Made by a program: the position numbers and the translations under genes. This document shows, piece by piece, positions 9,269 through 18,593 of a stretch of 64,000 nucleotides of DNA. The stretch lies in the NCBI RefSeq assembly GCF_002252585.1, contig NZ_NQLD01000014.1. The stretch is one strand, 5' to 3'. This DNA comes from Methanocatella intestini (GTDB taxonomy: Archaea; Methanobacteriota; Methanobacteria; Methanobacteriales; Methanobacteriaceae). Numbering within the stretch: position 1 is the first letter of the stretch; every line of letters begins with the position of its first letter. Below the pieces are notes generated by a model. That model was given only the letters and a program-made list of their open reading frames with translations, was not told where the DNA came from and searched no databases.

Positions 9269-9579
9269 TATCTCCTTTAGAGTTGAATTTTAATAGTATA
9301 TTTATATTAAGAAATATACATTACTTTTATTTCTTTTTTATACTATTTAAACACATATTACTCATCTTTGAAAAGTATTATTTCGAAGTTATAAAAGCAT
9401 CATGAAAATAAGGTGGTGTTTTTCTAAATTTATTTACAAAATTAAATAAACATTCAGTTATGATTGTTTTATATTAAATAATAATTCTTGCTAGTTTTTT
9501 TGTTTTTTGATGATGTTGGTAGAAGTTATTTTTTCATTTTCAAGTTATGTCTATGTGAATTTGCCATTATTTTACTAAA
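9269..9579. other. Upstream region of the adhesin gene
   Basis: About 310 bases with no gene. Read on the minus strand, 9282-9330 holds the adhesin ribosome binding site (AAGGAGAT) and an A+T-rich TATA-like stretch (AATATAAATATAC near 9300-9315). Nothing further is recognised towards the IS630-type element. Confidence 0.4.
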
Positions 9580-10958
9580 TATAGTTAGTTACCAAACTTT
9601 TGTTATAAATGTTTCGAGCCATTTGTCATGAACTTTTGTTTCATAAATCGATTCTTTGTAGGTTTTTATTGTTAATTCTTGTAAAAATTCTCTTGATTCT
9701 AGGTAATGATGTTTAATTTCTCGTTTCATTTGTCTCCATATTTGCTCTATTGGATTTAGATGTGGAAAGTATGGTGGAATGTATATTAATGTAATATTGA
9801 GATGTAGTGCTATTTTTTTGATGAATGCAGACTTATGAACGCTGTAATTATCTAAGATTAAACATATTCTTTGTTCGGTTTGCATTTTTGTTATCAGGTC
9901 TTCTTTTTCTAATAGATTTAAGGTTATTTTTCTTCTTATTTCTCTTCTTTTTTTACATTATTGAGTGATTCTCGATTGCAGTGTTTTCCAATGATTCTAG
10001 CAATTGTTGAGGTTGTATCGTCTTTATATTTTTCAATTGTTTTTATTATTTTTTCTGTGAAAAACTTTGTTATTTTCATTGTTTTCCATTAAAATTTCAT
10101 CTATTTCTTCATCAGTTAATTTAACTTCTTCAATTATTTTATTTGATAATTTTGCGGCATTTTTATTTTTTGTATTAATACATCTTAATTCTAGGAGTGC
10201 TATTGCTATTTCTGGTGCTGTTGAAGAATTTGTGATTGTGATGGTTGATTTTCCATTTATTGATAATGATCCTGTGGCATTGATTTTGAATTTGTAAAGG
10301 ATTTACAGTTTGAGTGTGTTTTGTTCCTCTTTTATATAATGATTTTTGAGTATATAGTTCATTTTGAAAGGATGCTTCATCAAATAAGACTATAATATCG
10401 TTAGATGATATATTATGTTCTTCTAAGTTTTTTTTTTTAATTGTTCTTCTGCATCTTCAGGTGATTTTGAAAATTTAGGATATGCTTTGCTGTAATTGTA
10501 TCCTAATTTTCTCACAATTTTTCCTATTTGCTTTAAACTATAATCTACATTGAATTTTTCATTAACAAGAAGATGTACATCTTTCATTGACATATTTGGT
10601 GTTTTTTCAATGATTTTATCTAATTCAATCAAGTGATCATAAGTTAATTTTGATGGTCTTCCACCACCAAATGATGGTTTTAAACCTTCTAATCCTTCAG
10701 ATTCACAAGTTTTTATCCATCTATGAACTGTTTGATAAGATTTTCCCAATATATTTGCTGCATCTGCAATTGTATTTCCTTCACCAACTATTTTAACTGC
10801 AATTAACCGCTGATAGTACCTATGATATGCCACATAAGCACTTATTTCTTCATCCAAAGCAGTTTTTGTCATTTTGTTAAAAACATTAATTTTAGATTTT
10901 CCTGACATATTTTATAATCTATCACCCATCTATAATAAAAGTTTGGTTAGTAACTATA
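9580..10958 (-). mobile_element. IS630-type insertion sequence, decayed
   Basis: Imperfect 28-base inverted repeats lie at 9580-9607 and 10931-10958, with shared core ACCAAACTTTT. They end in TA, as expected for IS630/Tc1 elements that insert at and duplicate TA. Between them lies one transposase gene with several frameshifts. The element lies between the adhesin gene and serA. Confidence 0.75.
9589..10908 (-). pseudogene. IS630-family transposase, multiply frameshifted
   Basis: 10423-10908 encodes an N-terminal helix-turn-helix part (ADAANILGKSYQTVHRWIKT). The frame then breaks in an 11-base A run near 10428-10438. Translation continues in other frames with NDIIVLFDEASFQNELY (first catalytic Asp), then a segment reading INATGSLSINGKSTITI near 10200-10290. 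It ends with 9589-9885, which carries ICLILDNYSVHKS (second Asp) and PPYFPHLNPIEQIWRQMK (final acidic residue). At least four frame breaks are needed, near 10430, 10297, 10045 and 9955, mostly in homopolymers. The gene is almost certainly inactive. Confidence 0.8.
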
Positions 10959-11030
10959 TTCATTCTAAAATTCTAACTGGTTGCTTGTATTGGAATATTA
11001 TTAGGTAAAGCTATACAATAAGAAGTTAAA
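10959..11030. other. Short spacer after the IS630-type element
   Basis: About 70 A+T-rich bases; nothing recognised. Confidence 0.3.
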
Positions 11031-11243
11031 ATGAATGCAATTCCAAAATCATATATATTAAACTGCTGTGAAAAGTGGGGTAAACATTTAGATTTCAGTA
11101 AGGATAAATATTTTTCTTATTGTGAGTTTTCTAATTTTAATTATAGTTCTCCTAAAAGAGTTTCTTAAAATATTCCTGATGAGCTTGAGAAGTTGATGAG
11201 ATTTTCCAAGAAGGATTTAACTCATATGATAGTTAAGAATTGA
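11031..11243 (+). pseudogene. Small unknown reading frame interrupted by one stop
   Basis: ATG at 11031 opens a frame of 45 codons (MNAIPKSYILNCCEKWGKHL..., ending SSPKRVS) that stops at TAA 11166-11168. The same frame then continues without further stops for 24 codons (NIPDELEKLMRFSKKDLTHM...) to TGA at 11241-11243. Together this would be a 70-residue protein with three Cys and a charged amphipathic C-terminal half. No clear ribosome binding site is seen. I do not recognise the family. It could be a decayed cargo gene or the remnant of a larger gene left by the neighbouring element. Confidence 0.35.
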
Positions 11244-11341
11244 TTTTATAGTTTAAATGATGACGTTTATTTTATAAATTGAAAATTTTTAGATATCTTT
11301 ATTTTTTCATTGTGGTGTTTTTTAAGTGATAATTTAAAGAA

Positions 11342-11381
11342 TAAAAAAATAAAAAACAATATGGTGAAATAATTGTTTTTT
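11342..11381 (-). terminator. Terminator of serA
   Basis: Inverted repeat AAAAAACAAT (11351-11360) and ATTGTTTTTT (11372-11381), directly after the serA stop on the minus strand, with an A run on the plus strand (a T run on the minus strand) at 11342-11349. Confidence 0.45.
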
Positions 11382-11382
11382 A

Positions 11383-12957
11383 TTATAATTCTAATCCAAT
11401 AGCATCATAGACATTGTCTAAGTCTTGGATTTTTTTAATTACTTCTTTTGGAATTTCTTTATCAAGAGTTAAGATCATTATAGCTCTTCCGCCTTTTTCA
11501 TCTCTTCCCACTTGCATAATTCCAATGTTTATTCCGTATTCTCCTAATGCGGTGCCAATTTTACCGATGCTTCCAGGCACATCTTCATATTTAGCTATGA
11601 ACATGTGGCCTTCAGGTTTTACATCTACCCAGTAGTCATTTACTTTTAAGATTTTAGGGTCGTGTAAGGTAGTTCCTTCTGCAGAGAATTCATCATCTTC
11701 ACTTTTTGCAGTTACTTTAATTAAGGAATCATATCCTTTTGAATTTTCAGTTTTGCCTTCAGTTACAATGATTCCTCTGTTTTTAGCTACAATGGAAGCA
11801 TTTACTGCAGTAACTGGTGAGCTTAAAAATGGATTTACTGCTCCCTGAAGTACAGTTCTGGTTAACATTTCAAGATTGTCGATTTTGGATAATTCTCCGG
11901 AGTAAATAACTTCAATTTCTTTAATTTTTCCGTTTACTGCTTGTGAGATGAAACTACCTAATTTTTCACATAATTCTAAGTAAGGAGTTACTTCCTGATA
12001 GGTGTTTCTGTCGATACGTGGGAGGTTTAATACATTTTGAGGTGTTCCTCCGTTGATTAAATCGATAATTTCATCAGCTACAATGATTGCAGCATCTCTT
12101 TGTGCTTCTTTAGTTGAAGCTGCAATATGTGGGGTTAATACAATATTGTCAAGTTCGAATAATTTGCAGTCTTTAGCTGGAGGTTCTTCTTCATATACAT
12201 CTAAAGCTGCTCCTCCAATTTTATCATTGGACAATGCTTCATATAATGCATCTTCATCTATGATTCCACCACGTGCACAGTTTGCAATAAATGCTGTGTC
12301 TTTCATTATTTCGAACTCTTTTGTAGAGATTAAATGTTTTGTTTCTGGAGTAAGAGGTACGTGAATTGTAATGAAATCAGCTTTTTTAAGGACAGTTTCC
12401 AAATCAGTTAATTCCACACCCATTTGAGCAGCTACTTCTTCAGGCAAGTATGGATCGTATGCTACAGCATCCATTTCAAATGCTTTACATCTGTTTACAA
12501 CCTGGGAACCGATTCTACCCATTCCGATTACACCGAGGGTTTTGTTTCTGAGTTCAACACCCATAAATTTTTTCTTTTCCCATTTGCCTTCTTTTACAGA
12601 TTTATCTGCAATTGCTGATTTGCGGGCAAGACTGAGTAATAATCCCATAGTGTGTTCTGCTACAGTAATTGAGGTTGATTCTGGAGAGTTAACTACCATA
12701 ATACCTTTTTCAGTAGCGGCATTTAAATCAATATTGTCTACTCCAACACCGGCTCTTGCGATTATTTTAAGATTGTCTGCTTTGTCAATAACTTCTTTAG
12801 TAAGTTTTGTCCTACTTCTTACGATAATACCTTCATATTCATGAATTGTATTTGCTAATTCTTCAGGAGTAATTGTAGTATCTACAACGACTTCTGCAGC
12901 CTCCTTCAAATTTTCAATACCTTTTTCATTAATTGCATCTGCAACAAGTACTTTCAT
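11383..12957 (-). CDS. serA: D-3-phosphoglycerate dehydrogenase
   Basis: 524 residues, the long form. It oxidises 3-phosphoglycerate to 3-phosphohydroxypyruvate, the first step of serine synthesis. It has an N-terminal substrate domain, a nucleotide-binding motif (LGVIGMGRIGSQV near residue 145), the catalytic Arg in ANCARGGIIDE, Glu in DVYEEEPP and His in LTPHIAAST. After residue 320 come the ASB intervening domain and a C-terminal ACT domain (KYEDVPGSIGKIGTALGEYG), the usual site of serine feedback. RBS GGTGAAATA is next to ATG. It appears monocistronic. Confidence 0.95.
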   Translation of the reverse strand: MKVLVADAINEKGIENLKEAAEVVVDTTITPEELANTIHEYEGIIVRSRTKLTKEVIDKADNLKIIARAGVGVDNIDLNAATEKGIMVVNSPESTSITVAEHTMGLLLSLARKSAIADKSVKEGKWEKKKFMGVELRNKTLGVIGMGRIGSQVVNRCKAFEMDAVAYDPYLPEEVAAQMGVELTDLETVLKKADFITIHVPLTPETKHLISTKEFEIMKDTAFIANCARGGIIDEDALYEALSNDKIGGAALDVYEEEPPAKDCKLFELDNIVLTPHIAASTKEAQRDAAIIVADEIIDLINGGTPQNVLNLPRIDRNTYQEVTPYLELCEKLGSFISQAVNGKIKEIEVIYSGELSKIDNLEMLTRTVLQGAVNPFLSSPVTAVNASIVAKNRGIIVTEGKTENSKGYDSLIKVTAKSEDDEFSAEGTTLHDPKILKVNDYWVDVKPEGHMFIAKYEDVPGSIGKIGTALGEYGINIGIMQVGRDEKGGRAIMILTLDKEIPKEVIKKIQDLDNVYDAIGLEL

Positions 12958-13099
12958 TATTTCACCATTTTGATTTGATTTTATTTATTGGAAAAATTTA
13001 TTAAATTTATAAATTAATAAAATAAATACTGATTAAAATTTTATATTTCTTAATATTTAAAATTTTAATTATTTTGCCTATATTTATGAGGTTTTTATT

Positions 13100-13441
13100 A
13101 TGGTATCTGTAAATGAGTTTCCAATAGCAACTGCAAATGAAATACCTGGTTTTAAAATTGTTGAAACAAAAGGTTTTGTATATGGTTTAACTGTTAGAAG
13201 TAGAGGTGTAGGAGGGCAGGTATCTGCTGGTTTACGCTCTTTAGTAGGTGGGGAAATTAAGGAATATGTTTCTATGATGGAAGATTCCAGAGAGGAAGCA
13301 TTGGAAAGATTAATTGAGCATGCTAAACAATTAGGTGGAAATGCTATTGTGGCAGTGCGTTTTGATTCTAATGATATTTCCAATGTTATGCAGGAGATTC
13401 TTGCTTATGGGACTGCTGTTGTAGCTGTAAAAGAAGAATAA
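13100..13441 (+). CDS. YbjQ/UPF0145 family protein
   Basis: 113 residues. It matches the YbjQ (DUF74, putative heavy-metal-binding) family: IPGFKIVETKGFVYGLTVRSR at the N-terminus and AKQLGGNAIVAVRFDSND...ILAYGTAVV at the C-terminus. The family forms pentameric beta structures; its function is not known. The stop is directly followed by the next gene, suggesting co-translation. Two further relatives lie at 46178-47357. Confidence 0.8.
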   Translation: MVSVNEFPIATANEIPGFKIVETKGFVYGLTVRSRGVGGQVSAGLRSLVGGEIKEYVSMMEDSREEALERLIEHAKQLGGNAIVAVRFDSNDISNVMQEILAYGTAVVAVKEE

Positions 13442-13456
13442 TTGGGTTGTGATTTT

Positions 13457-14251
13457 ATTTTTCAAGATGATTTTGAATTTAAAAACAAATCAGTTCCCAG
13501 AATAATCTTAGGTAATGCTCCTTTTATAGCTGAACCTTATTTTGGCCACAGATCCAGATTGTATGATTTGGATTTGCATAGAAATCCTGATGCAATAGCA
13601 GATATTATTGTTGAGTCTTATAATAATGGAGTTAGAGCTATTAATTTAGTTAATGATGATGCATTAATTAAAGGATTTGACATAGCTTTAGATGAAGGCT
13701 GTAACATGGATGTTGTAGCTACTGTTGGCAAATCTGATGTGGATTATATGAATCCCAATTATGATGTAGCTAAAGAAGTGGATTGGGAAGATGATATTGA
13801 ATTATTCAAGAATTATAATTGTCCTTTAATGCTTGTTGATGAGTTTATTGTTGACGGCTATGACTGGAATCTGACTTCAAATATTTTATCTCAGATTAAT
13901 GATACCTCTGCAGCATCCGGGTTAATAACTGCATTTCCAAATAAAACTACAGATCTGCTTATAAATCATTCAATTTTGGATTTATTTGATTATTATATGA
14001 TTCCTATAAATAAACTGGCTTATATGATGGATATTCCTTCATTTTTACCAAAAGAAAGACTGGAATTCAAAGCTAAAATTGAAAAATTGGATAAAAAAAT
14101 AATAGCTGCCCGTATTTTGGCAGCAGGAATTTTAAAGCCTGCTGAAGCATTTGATTTTTTAAATAATTTGGATTATGTTGATTTGATGACTTTTGGTGTA
14201 GCCAGTAAAAAAGAAGTTGTGGAAGATGTTGAAATATTGAAAAATATTTAA
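13457..14251 (+). CDS. Unknown protein, probable TIM-barrel fold
   Basis: About 265 residues, no membrane segments. Alternating strand/helix pattern: PRIILGNAPF, VRAINLVND, CNMDVVATVG, CPLMLVDEF, ASGLITAFPN, IIAARILAAGILKPAEAFDF, VDLMTFGVASKKEVVEDV. This resembles a TIM barrel related to aldo-keto-reductase-like proteins, but I cannot assign an activity. Start choice: the only canonical start is TTG at 13442, which has no ribosome binding site. GTGAT (13449-13453) plus three bases leads to ATT at 13457, the same layout as ATG genes here (2336, 3834). I therefore favour ATT. The last four bases overlap the stop of the convergent gene. Confidence 0.65.
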   Translation: MFQDDFEFKNKSVPRIILGNAPFIAEPYFGHRSRLYDLDLHRNPDAIADIIVESYNNGVRAINLVNDDALIKGFDIALDEGCNMDVVATVGKSDVDYMNPNYDVAKEVDWEDDIELFKNYNCPLMLVDEFIVDGYDWNLTSNILSQINDTSAASGLITAFPNKTTDLLINHSILDLFDYYMIPINKLAYMMDIPSFLPKERLEFKAKIEKLDKKIIAARILAAGILKPAEAFDFLNNLDYVDLMTFGVASKKEVVEDVEILKNI

Positions 14252-14646
14252 TCTTCCTTAAAATCTATTATTTCGTAATTTTCAAATGGAACCAGATTTT
14301 TTTGTTTAATTTCAAGATTTAAACTTTCTAAACCTTGTTCTAATTCTTTAATATTTTTATTTGATGGTTTTTTGCCTGTAATTTGCAAATATTGTCTCGG
14401 ATTAATTTCACAGAATTCGCACTCAAAGTTGCAGCATCTGTCTTTTTCCTCGCAGCCGTATCCTTCAAGTTCTTCTTTTGTCCCGATTACAATATCTTCA
14501 AGAATCCTTGAAACTCTGGAATCTGCTGCAAACATAGCTATTTTTTGAGAATATCCGCAAATTCCGATAGCTTTCTGTCCTCTAAAGTTACAAATCCATT
14601 TAATCGGATAATCTTTTATTCCTTCAATTTTTAAATTTTCTACCAT
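14248..14646 (-). CDS. Unknown cysteine-rich cytoplasmic protein
   Basis: 132 residues, not recognised. The middle holds a Cys cluster, GYGCEEKDRCCNFECEFCEI (residues about 63-82), that could bind zinc or an iron-sulfur cluster. The N-terminal half has KWICNFRGQKAIGICGYSQK. The C-terminal part is charged and helical. RBS GTGATAAT is next to ATG. It follows the HTH regulator gene by only four bases, so the two are probably one transcript. Confidence 0.6.
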   Translation of the reverse strand: MVENLKIEGIKDYPIKWICNFRGQKAIGICGYSQKIAMFAADSRVSRILEDIVIGTKEELEGYGCEEKDRCCNFECEFCEINPRQYLQITGKKPSNKNIKELEQGLESLNLEIKQKNLVPFENYEIIDFKED

Positions 14647-14650
14647 ATTA

Positions 14651-15592
14651 TCACAAGTTGTCTTTTCTTTCTCTAATAATTTTCAATAATTCAGAAGGAT
14701 TTTCAAATTCTTTTAATTCCCAGGATTTAATAACAGGAATGGTTCCAAGTGAATCTTTTATTTTATCGTTGTTTATTATAAAAACAGGTTCTGAAGATGT
14801 AATCATTGATAAATCTTTTAATGGGATAGCCATTCTTTTTAAGGTTTTTTCACTCCTGTTTTTCTCAACATTTGTTAATAATGATGATTTGTCTTTTGAG
14901 CTTTTCATTTTTGCTACAGCATCAAAAGGACTTTTATTTGTAGATAAAATACCATATCCGAGTTTGGATAATTCATCTGCTCCTTCAACATTACTGTATT
15001 CAATGTCTTCATTTATAGTTGGTTTTAATAAATCAATATCCAGGGTTACTTTTGTATTTAGTATTTCTTCAAGAATCATAGCTGTTTCTGTATTGGCTCT
15101 GACAATTTCATTTTCATATTTATACATTGTTGCTCTTGATACATGAGCCAAATCAGCTAAATCTTTTAATGATAATGAATATTCTTCTCTGTATTGCTTT
15201 ATAACATTACCGTCAACTTTAACAAAGTATCCTCCTCTGTCTGCAAGGATTTCAGGATATTCATTGTAAAGCAGCATATTTTTCAGAGTTTCAAAGCTTA
15301 TAGCAGGAACATCATATCTTTCATAGATTACTCCTTCTTCTAAAATACCGTTTCTTGATTTTTCACCAATTATAATGGGGGAAGCAAGGAAGATATTAGC
15401 TAATTGTTTCATTTCATGAGCTGTGGCTTCAGTAATACTGTCTATATTTAAAAAAGTTTTTAAAAGTAAAATTAATAAGTTCTTACGAGCTACAAGGTCA
15501 AATGATCCTTGGTCGTAAATGTTAGATGTTTTATAACCTTCAGAGGTTAATAAATTATCTATTTCTTGTAACATTTTACTTCGATTTAACAT
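14651..15592 (-). CDS. HTH-type transcriptional regulator (MTH_967-like family)
   Basis: 313 residues. It matches the archaeal family described as putative HTH regulator with an N-terminal restriction-endonuclease-like region (residues 1-110: SFDLVARKNLLILLLKTF) and a Cro/C1-type helix-turn-helix at about 132-165 (LSLKDLADLAHVSRATMYKYE). The C-terminal 140 residues are a ligand or dimer domain without a known name. RBS GAGGGATTAAATT is next to ATG. It is divergent from tiaS, with only about 70 bases between them holding both promoters. Confidence 0.8.
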   Translation of the reverse strand: MLNRSKMLQEIDNLLTSEGYKTSNIYDQGSFDLVARKNLLILLLKTFLNIDSITEATAHEMKQLANIFLASPIIIGEKSRNGILEEGVIYERYDVPAISFETLKNMLLYNEYPEILADRGGYFVKVDGNVIKQYREEYSLSLKDLADLAHVSRATMYKYENEIVRANTETAMILEEILNTKVTLDIDLLKPTINEDIEYSNVEGADELSKLGYGILSTNKSPFDAVAKMKSSKDKSSLLTNVEKNRSEKTLKRMAIPLKDLSMITSSEPVFIINNDKIKDSLGTIPVIKSWELKEFENPSELLKIIRERKDNL

Positions 15593-15662
15593 AATTTAAT
15601 CCCTCTATGTAAATATATGTTTATATTATAGTTGTTTATAATATTAATAATAGGTGATTTTA

Positions 15663-16919
15663 ATTAAATATTTGCATATTGGGATTGATGATACTGACTC
15701 TCCAGATGGTATGTGTACTACTTATTTGGCCTGCCATATTATTGATAAATTAAAGGAAGTAGGTATTGAAATTGTTGGTTATCCTCGTTTAATTAGATTA
15801 AATCCATTTGCAAGATTCAAAACACGGGGAAACGGCGGTGTTGCTTTTAAAATATTAAATAATGATAAAGTTGATTTAGCTAAGAAAATAGTTTTAGATG
15901 AAGTGGAAAAATTAGCTATGTTTGACTGTGATAATACAAATCCTGGTGTTGTATTTTATGATGGTGAAATAACTGAAGAAATGGCTGATTATTCATTTAA
16001 AGCTATTTATTCATTTATTACAATTAGGGAAGCTGAAGAATTTGGAAATTCTATTGGCTGTGAACTTCATAAATTTAAAAAAGGAAGAGGAATTATCGGA
16101 TCCATTGCAGCTATTGGACTGCCTTTAGAGGATTTCACTTATGAGCTGTTGGCGTATAGGGTACCTGAAAATTATGGTACTAAAAGACATATTGATTATG
16201 ATTCAGTTTATTTGATGGATAGGGAAACTTATCCTGAAACTTTTGAGAATGTTGATTATGGTGAAGATTATATAGCTATTGAACCTAAAACTCCATGTCC
16301 TGTTTTGTATGGTATTAGATCAAATACTGTTGGTGCTCTTAAGAAAGCTAAAGAAATAGTTCAAGTTGAAGAACCTATAGAAAATTACTGTATTTTTAAA
16401 ACTAATCAGCATACAGATATGCACATTCAAAAAACAGATGATATAAAGAGTATGAAACAATTTGGATGCTATGAAGTAGTGGGGACTGTCAAAAATAAAC
16501 CGCGTGTTATTGATGGTGGTCATATGTTCTTTTATATCTTTGATGATTCTGGTGAGATTGAATGTGGAGCTTATGAACCAACAAAAAACTTCAGAAAAAT
16601 TGTATCTGATTTAAGACCTGGAGATGTTATTAAACTCTTTGGGGGGATTGGGGAACAAAATACATTTAACATTGAAAAGTTTCAAGTTGTTAAATTAAAT
16701 GATATTGAATATAAGAATCCTATTTGCGAATGTGGAAAAAGAATGACTTCTGCTGGAAAAAATAAGGGATTTAAATGTAAAAAATGCGGAAATAAAATTA
16801 ATGATAATAAAAAAGTTCCTATTAAAATTTTCAGAAAATTAAAAAATTGTCAGTTTTATGAAACACCAGTTTCTGCTAGGCGTCATTTGTCAAAACCTAT
16901 TTGTAGGATGGATTTATAG
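15663..16919 (+). CDS. tiaS: tRNA(Ile2) 2-agmatinylcytidine synthetase
   Basis: About 418 residues. It modifies C34 of tRNA-Ile(CAU) with agmatine, so that AUA is read as Ile in archaea. It has the N-terminal signature YLHIGIDDTDSPDGMCTTYL, an RNA-binding OB-fold near residues 275-350 and a C-terminal zinc ribbon (CECGKRMTSAGKNKGFKCKKCG). Start choice: GTG at 15654 lies inside the ribosome binding site GGTGAT (15653-15658). ATT at 15663, four bases downstream, gives (M)KYLHIGIDDTDS, the N-terminus expected for the family, so an ATT start is likely. Confidence 0.9.
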   Translation: MKYLHIGIDDTDSPDGMCTTYLACHIIDKLKEVGIEIVGYPRLIRLNPFARFKTRGNGGVAFKILNNDKVDLAKKIVLDEVEKLAMFDCDNTNPGVVFYDGEITEEMADYSFKAIYSFITIREAEEFGNSIGCELHKFKKGRGIIGSIAAIGLPLEDFTYELLAYRVPENYGTKRHIDYDSVYLMDRETYPETFENVDYGEDYIAIEPKTPCPVLYGIRSNTVGALKKAKEIVQVEEPIENYCIFKTNQHTDMHIQKTDDIKSMKQFGCYEVVGTVKNKPRVIDGGHMFFYIFDDSGEIECGAYEPTKNFRKIVSDLRPGDVIKLFGGIGEQNTFNIEKFQVVKLNDIEYKNPICECGKRMTSAGKNKGFKCKKCGNKINDNKKVPIKIFRKLKNCQFYETPVSARRHLSKPICRMDL

Positions 16920-17125
16920 AAATTAACTATTATCTATTTTTATTTTTTATTTTTATTAACTCTGATTCTTTATTTTATCGTTCTTATTTTGTGAATTTTA
17001 TCTTAATTTTTAAGGGTTTTTGTTCCTATTAAAGGAATTTTTGAGCTTGGAATAGTATTAATTTATATAATAGGTTGAATTATGTATTAGTAATAGATAT
17101 TTTGATATGCTATTTATAAAATAGG

Positions 17126-18037
17126 TTGGAGTGGGCGCAGATTACTGATAAAAACGAAAAAGTTAAGGGGACAGAACACATATATCGTGATAAGACTGAT
17201 AAAACTATTTTAAAGAAAGCACCATGGAAAGATTATAAATTACATATTACTGTGCTTTTATTGGTTATTATTTCCGAATTTATAGGGCCCGTTGAATTCA
17301 ATCTTACAAAAGATATTTGTGTTGTAATTATGCCGTTGTTATATGCAATGGTTCTTGGTTTGGCTTTGTTCTTATTAAAACCAGTTAAATGGATTACTAA
17401 AAAACAATCTAAAATTGCAGAAAGTGCAATGCTGTTATTTATAGGACCTTTGCTTGCAAAATTAGCAGTAGCTAGTGGTCAATCATTCCATATTTTACTT
17501 GATGTTGGTCCTGCTTTGGTTTTACAAGAGTTTGGTAATTTAGGAACTGTATTTTTAGCACTTCCTGTGGCATTGCTTTTAGGATTTAAAAAAGAAACTA
17601 TTGGTATGACTAATTCTATTGGCCGTGAAACCAATGTGGCAGTTGTTATTGATAAATTTGGATTTGATTCTGCAGAAACTAGGGGAGTTTTAACAGTATT
17701 TATTATTGGAACTGTTATTGGAACATTATACATCAGTTTTCTGTCATGTTTATGTGTATCAGTTTTACCACTTCATCCATATGCATTTGCAATGGCAACA
17801 GGGGTAGGCAGTGCAAGTATGAATGCAGCTGCATTAGCTCCATTGTTAAGTGCTTTCCCGGCAAGTATGAGTACAAATATTCAGGCATTTGCAGGATTCA
17901 GTAATTTAATTTCATTCTGTGTTGGAATTTATTTCTGTATATTTTTAGCTATTCCATTAGCTCAAAAATTATATGCTTGGCTTGAACCTAAAATTGGAAG
18001 AGAAACTCCTGTTTCTCATTTAGAGGAGGAAGAATAA
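17126..18037 (+). CDS. Polytopic membrane protein, DUF3100-like (putative carboxylate transporter part)
   Basis: 303 residues with about eight hydrophobic segments after a charged N-terminus. Conserved-looking loops include SIGRETNVAVVIDKFGFDS and ATGVGSASMNAAALAPLL, reminiscent of re-entrant substrate sites in carboxylate transporters. It resembles DUF3100 proteins, whose function is unknown to me. The stop overlaps the start of the next gene (TAATG), so the two membrane proteins are translationally coupled and probably form one transporter. Start: TTG 17126 has a weak RBS; ATT 17141 after GGAGTG is an alternative. It heads the carboxylate-type cluster. Confidence 0.6.
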   Translation: MEWAQITDKNEKVKGTEHIYRDKTDKTILKKAPWKDYKLHITVLLLVIISEFIGPVEFNLTKDICVVIMPLLYAMVLGLALFLLKPVKWITKKQSKIAESAMLLFIGPLLAKLAVASGQSFHILLDVGPALVLQEFGNLGTVFLALPVALLLGFKKETIGMTNSIGRETNVAVVIDKFGFDSAETRGVLTVFIIGTVIGTLYISFLSCLCVSVLPLHPYAFAMATGVGSASMNAAALAPLLSAFPASMSTNIQAFAGFSNLISFCVGIYFCIFLAIPLAQKLYAWLEPKIGRETPVSHLEEEE

Positions 18038-18528
18038 TGGTTGATGTAATTGACGGTTCAGAAACAGTTTCAACACATGGTATAGTTAATTGGATTTTAT
18101 TGTTGGTTATATTTTCAGTTATCACAGTTATTGGAAATTGGATAGGTTATAAACATCCGATAGCTGATTCTCTTGTGGGTATGTTGATTTTATCTGTTAT
18201 AACTTTAGCAGGTTTATTGCTTGAGAGATATTTGCCATTTAATATTTCTTCAATTATTTACATAAGTCTTATTGGTATTGCAGTTTCCCTACCTATGATG
18301 CCAACTTCTCCATTTGTAGTTAAATATGTGGGACAAGTAGAGTTATTGTCTATTGTAACTGTGTTTTTAGCATATGTGGGTATTGGTATTGGTAAAAACT
18401 GGGAACAGTTTAAGGCTATGGGTTGGAGAGGTATGATAGTAACTGTTTGTATCATTACTGGAACTTACCTTGGATCTGCATTAATTGCACACATAGTTTT
18501 AGTTCTAAGCGGTACACCTTGGTGTTAA
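18037..18528 (+). CDS. Membrane protein, probable partner of the DUF3100-like protein
   Basis: 163 residues with about five transmembrane helices and no signal peptide. It overlaps the previous gene by one base. Conserved-looking features are GNWIGYKHPIADSLVGML near the N-terminus and AYVGIGIGKNWEQFKAMGWRG before the last helix. It looks like the second half of a transporter that is a single chain in some relatives. After the stop, TTAACACC and GGTGTTAA form a short hairpin (18516-18540), yet the next gene follows within 65 bases. Confidence 0.55.
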   Translation: MVDVIDGSETVSTHGIVNWILLLVIFSVITVIGNWIGYKHPIADSLVGMLILSVITLAGLLLERYLPFNISSIIYISLIGIAVSLPMMPTSPFVVKYVGQVELLSIVTVFLAYVGIGIGKNWEQFKAMGWRGMIVTVCIITGTYLGSALIAHIVLVLSGTPWC

Positions 18529-18593
18529 TTTTTAACACCATTTTAAGTTAACTATTTAAGACTATTTTTACAATTTAATTATTAAGGTGGGTT

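Noticed and set aside
13084..13383. 99-residue minus-strand frame upstream of the serA promoter
   Set aside because: Antisense to the clearly conserved YbjQ-type gene.
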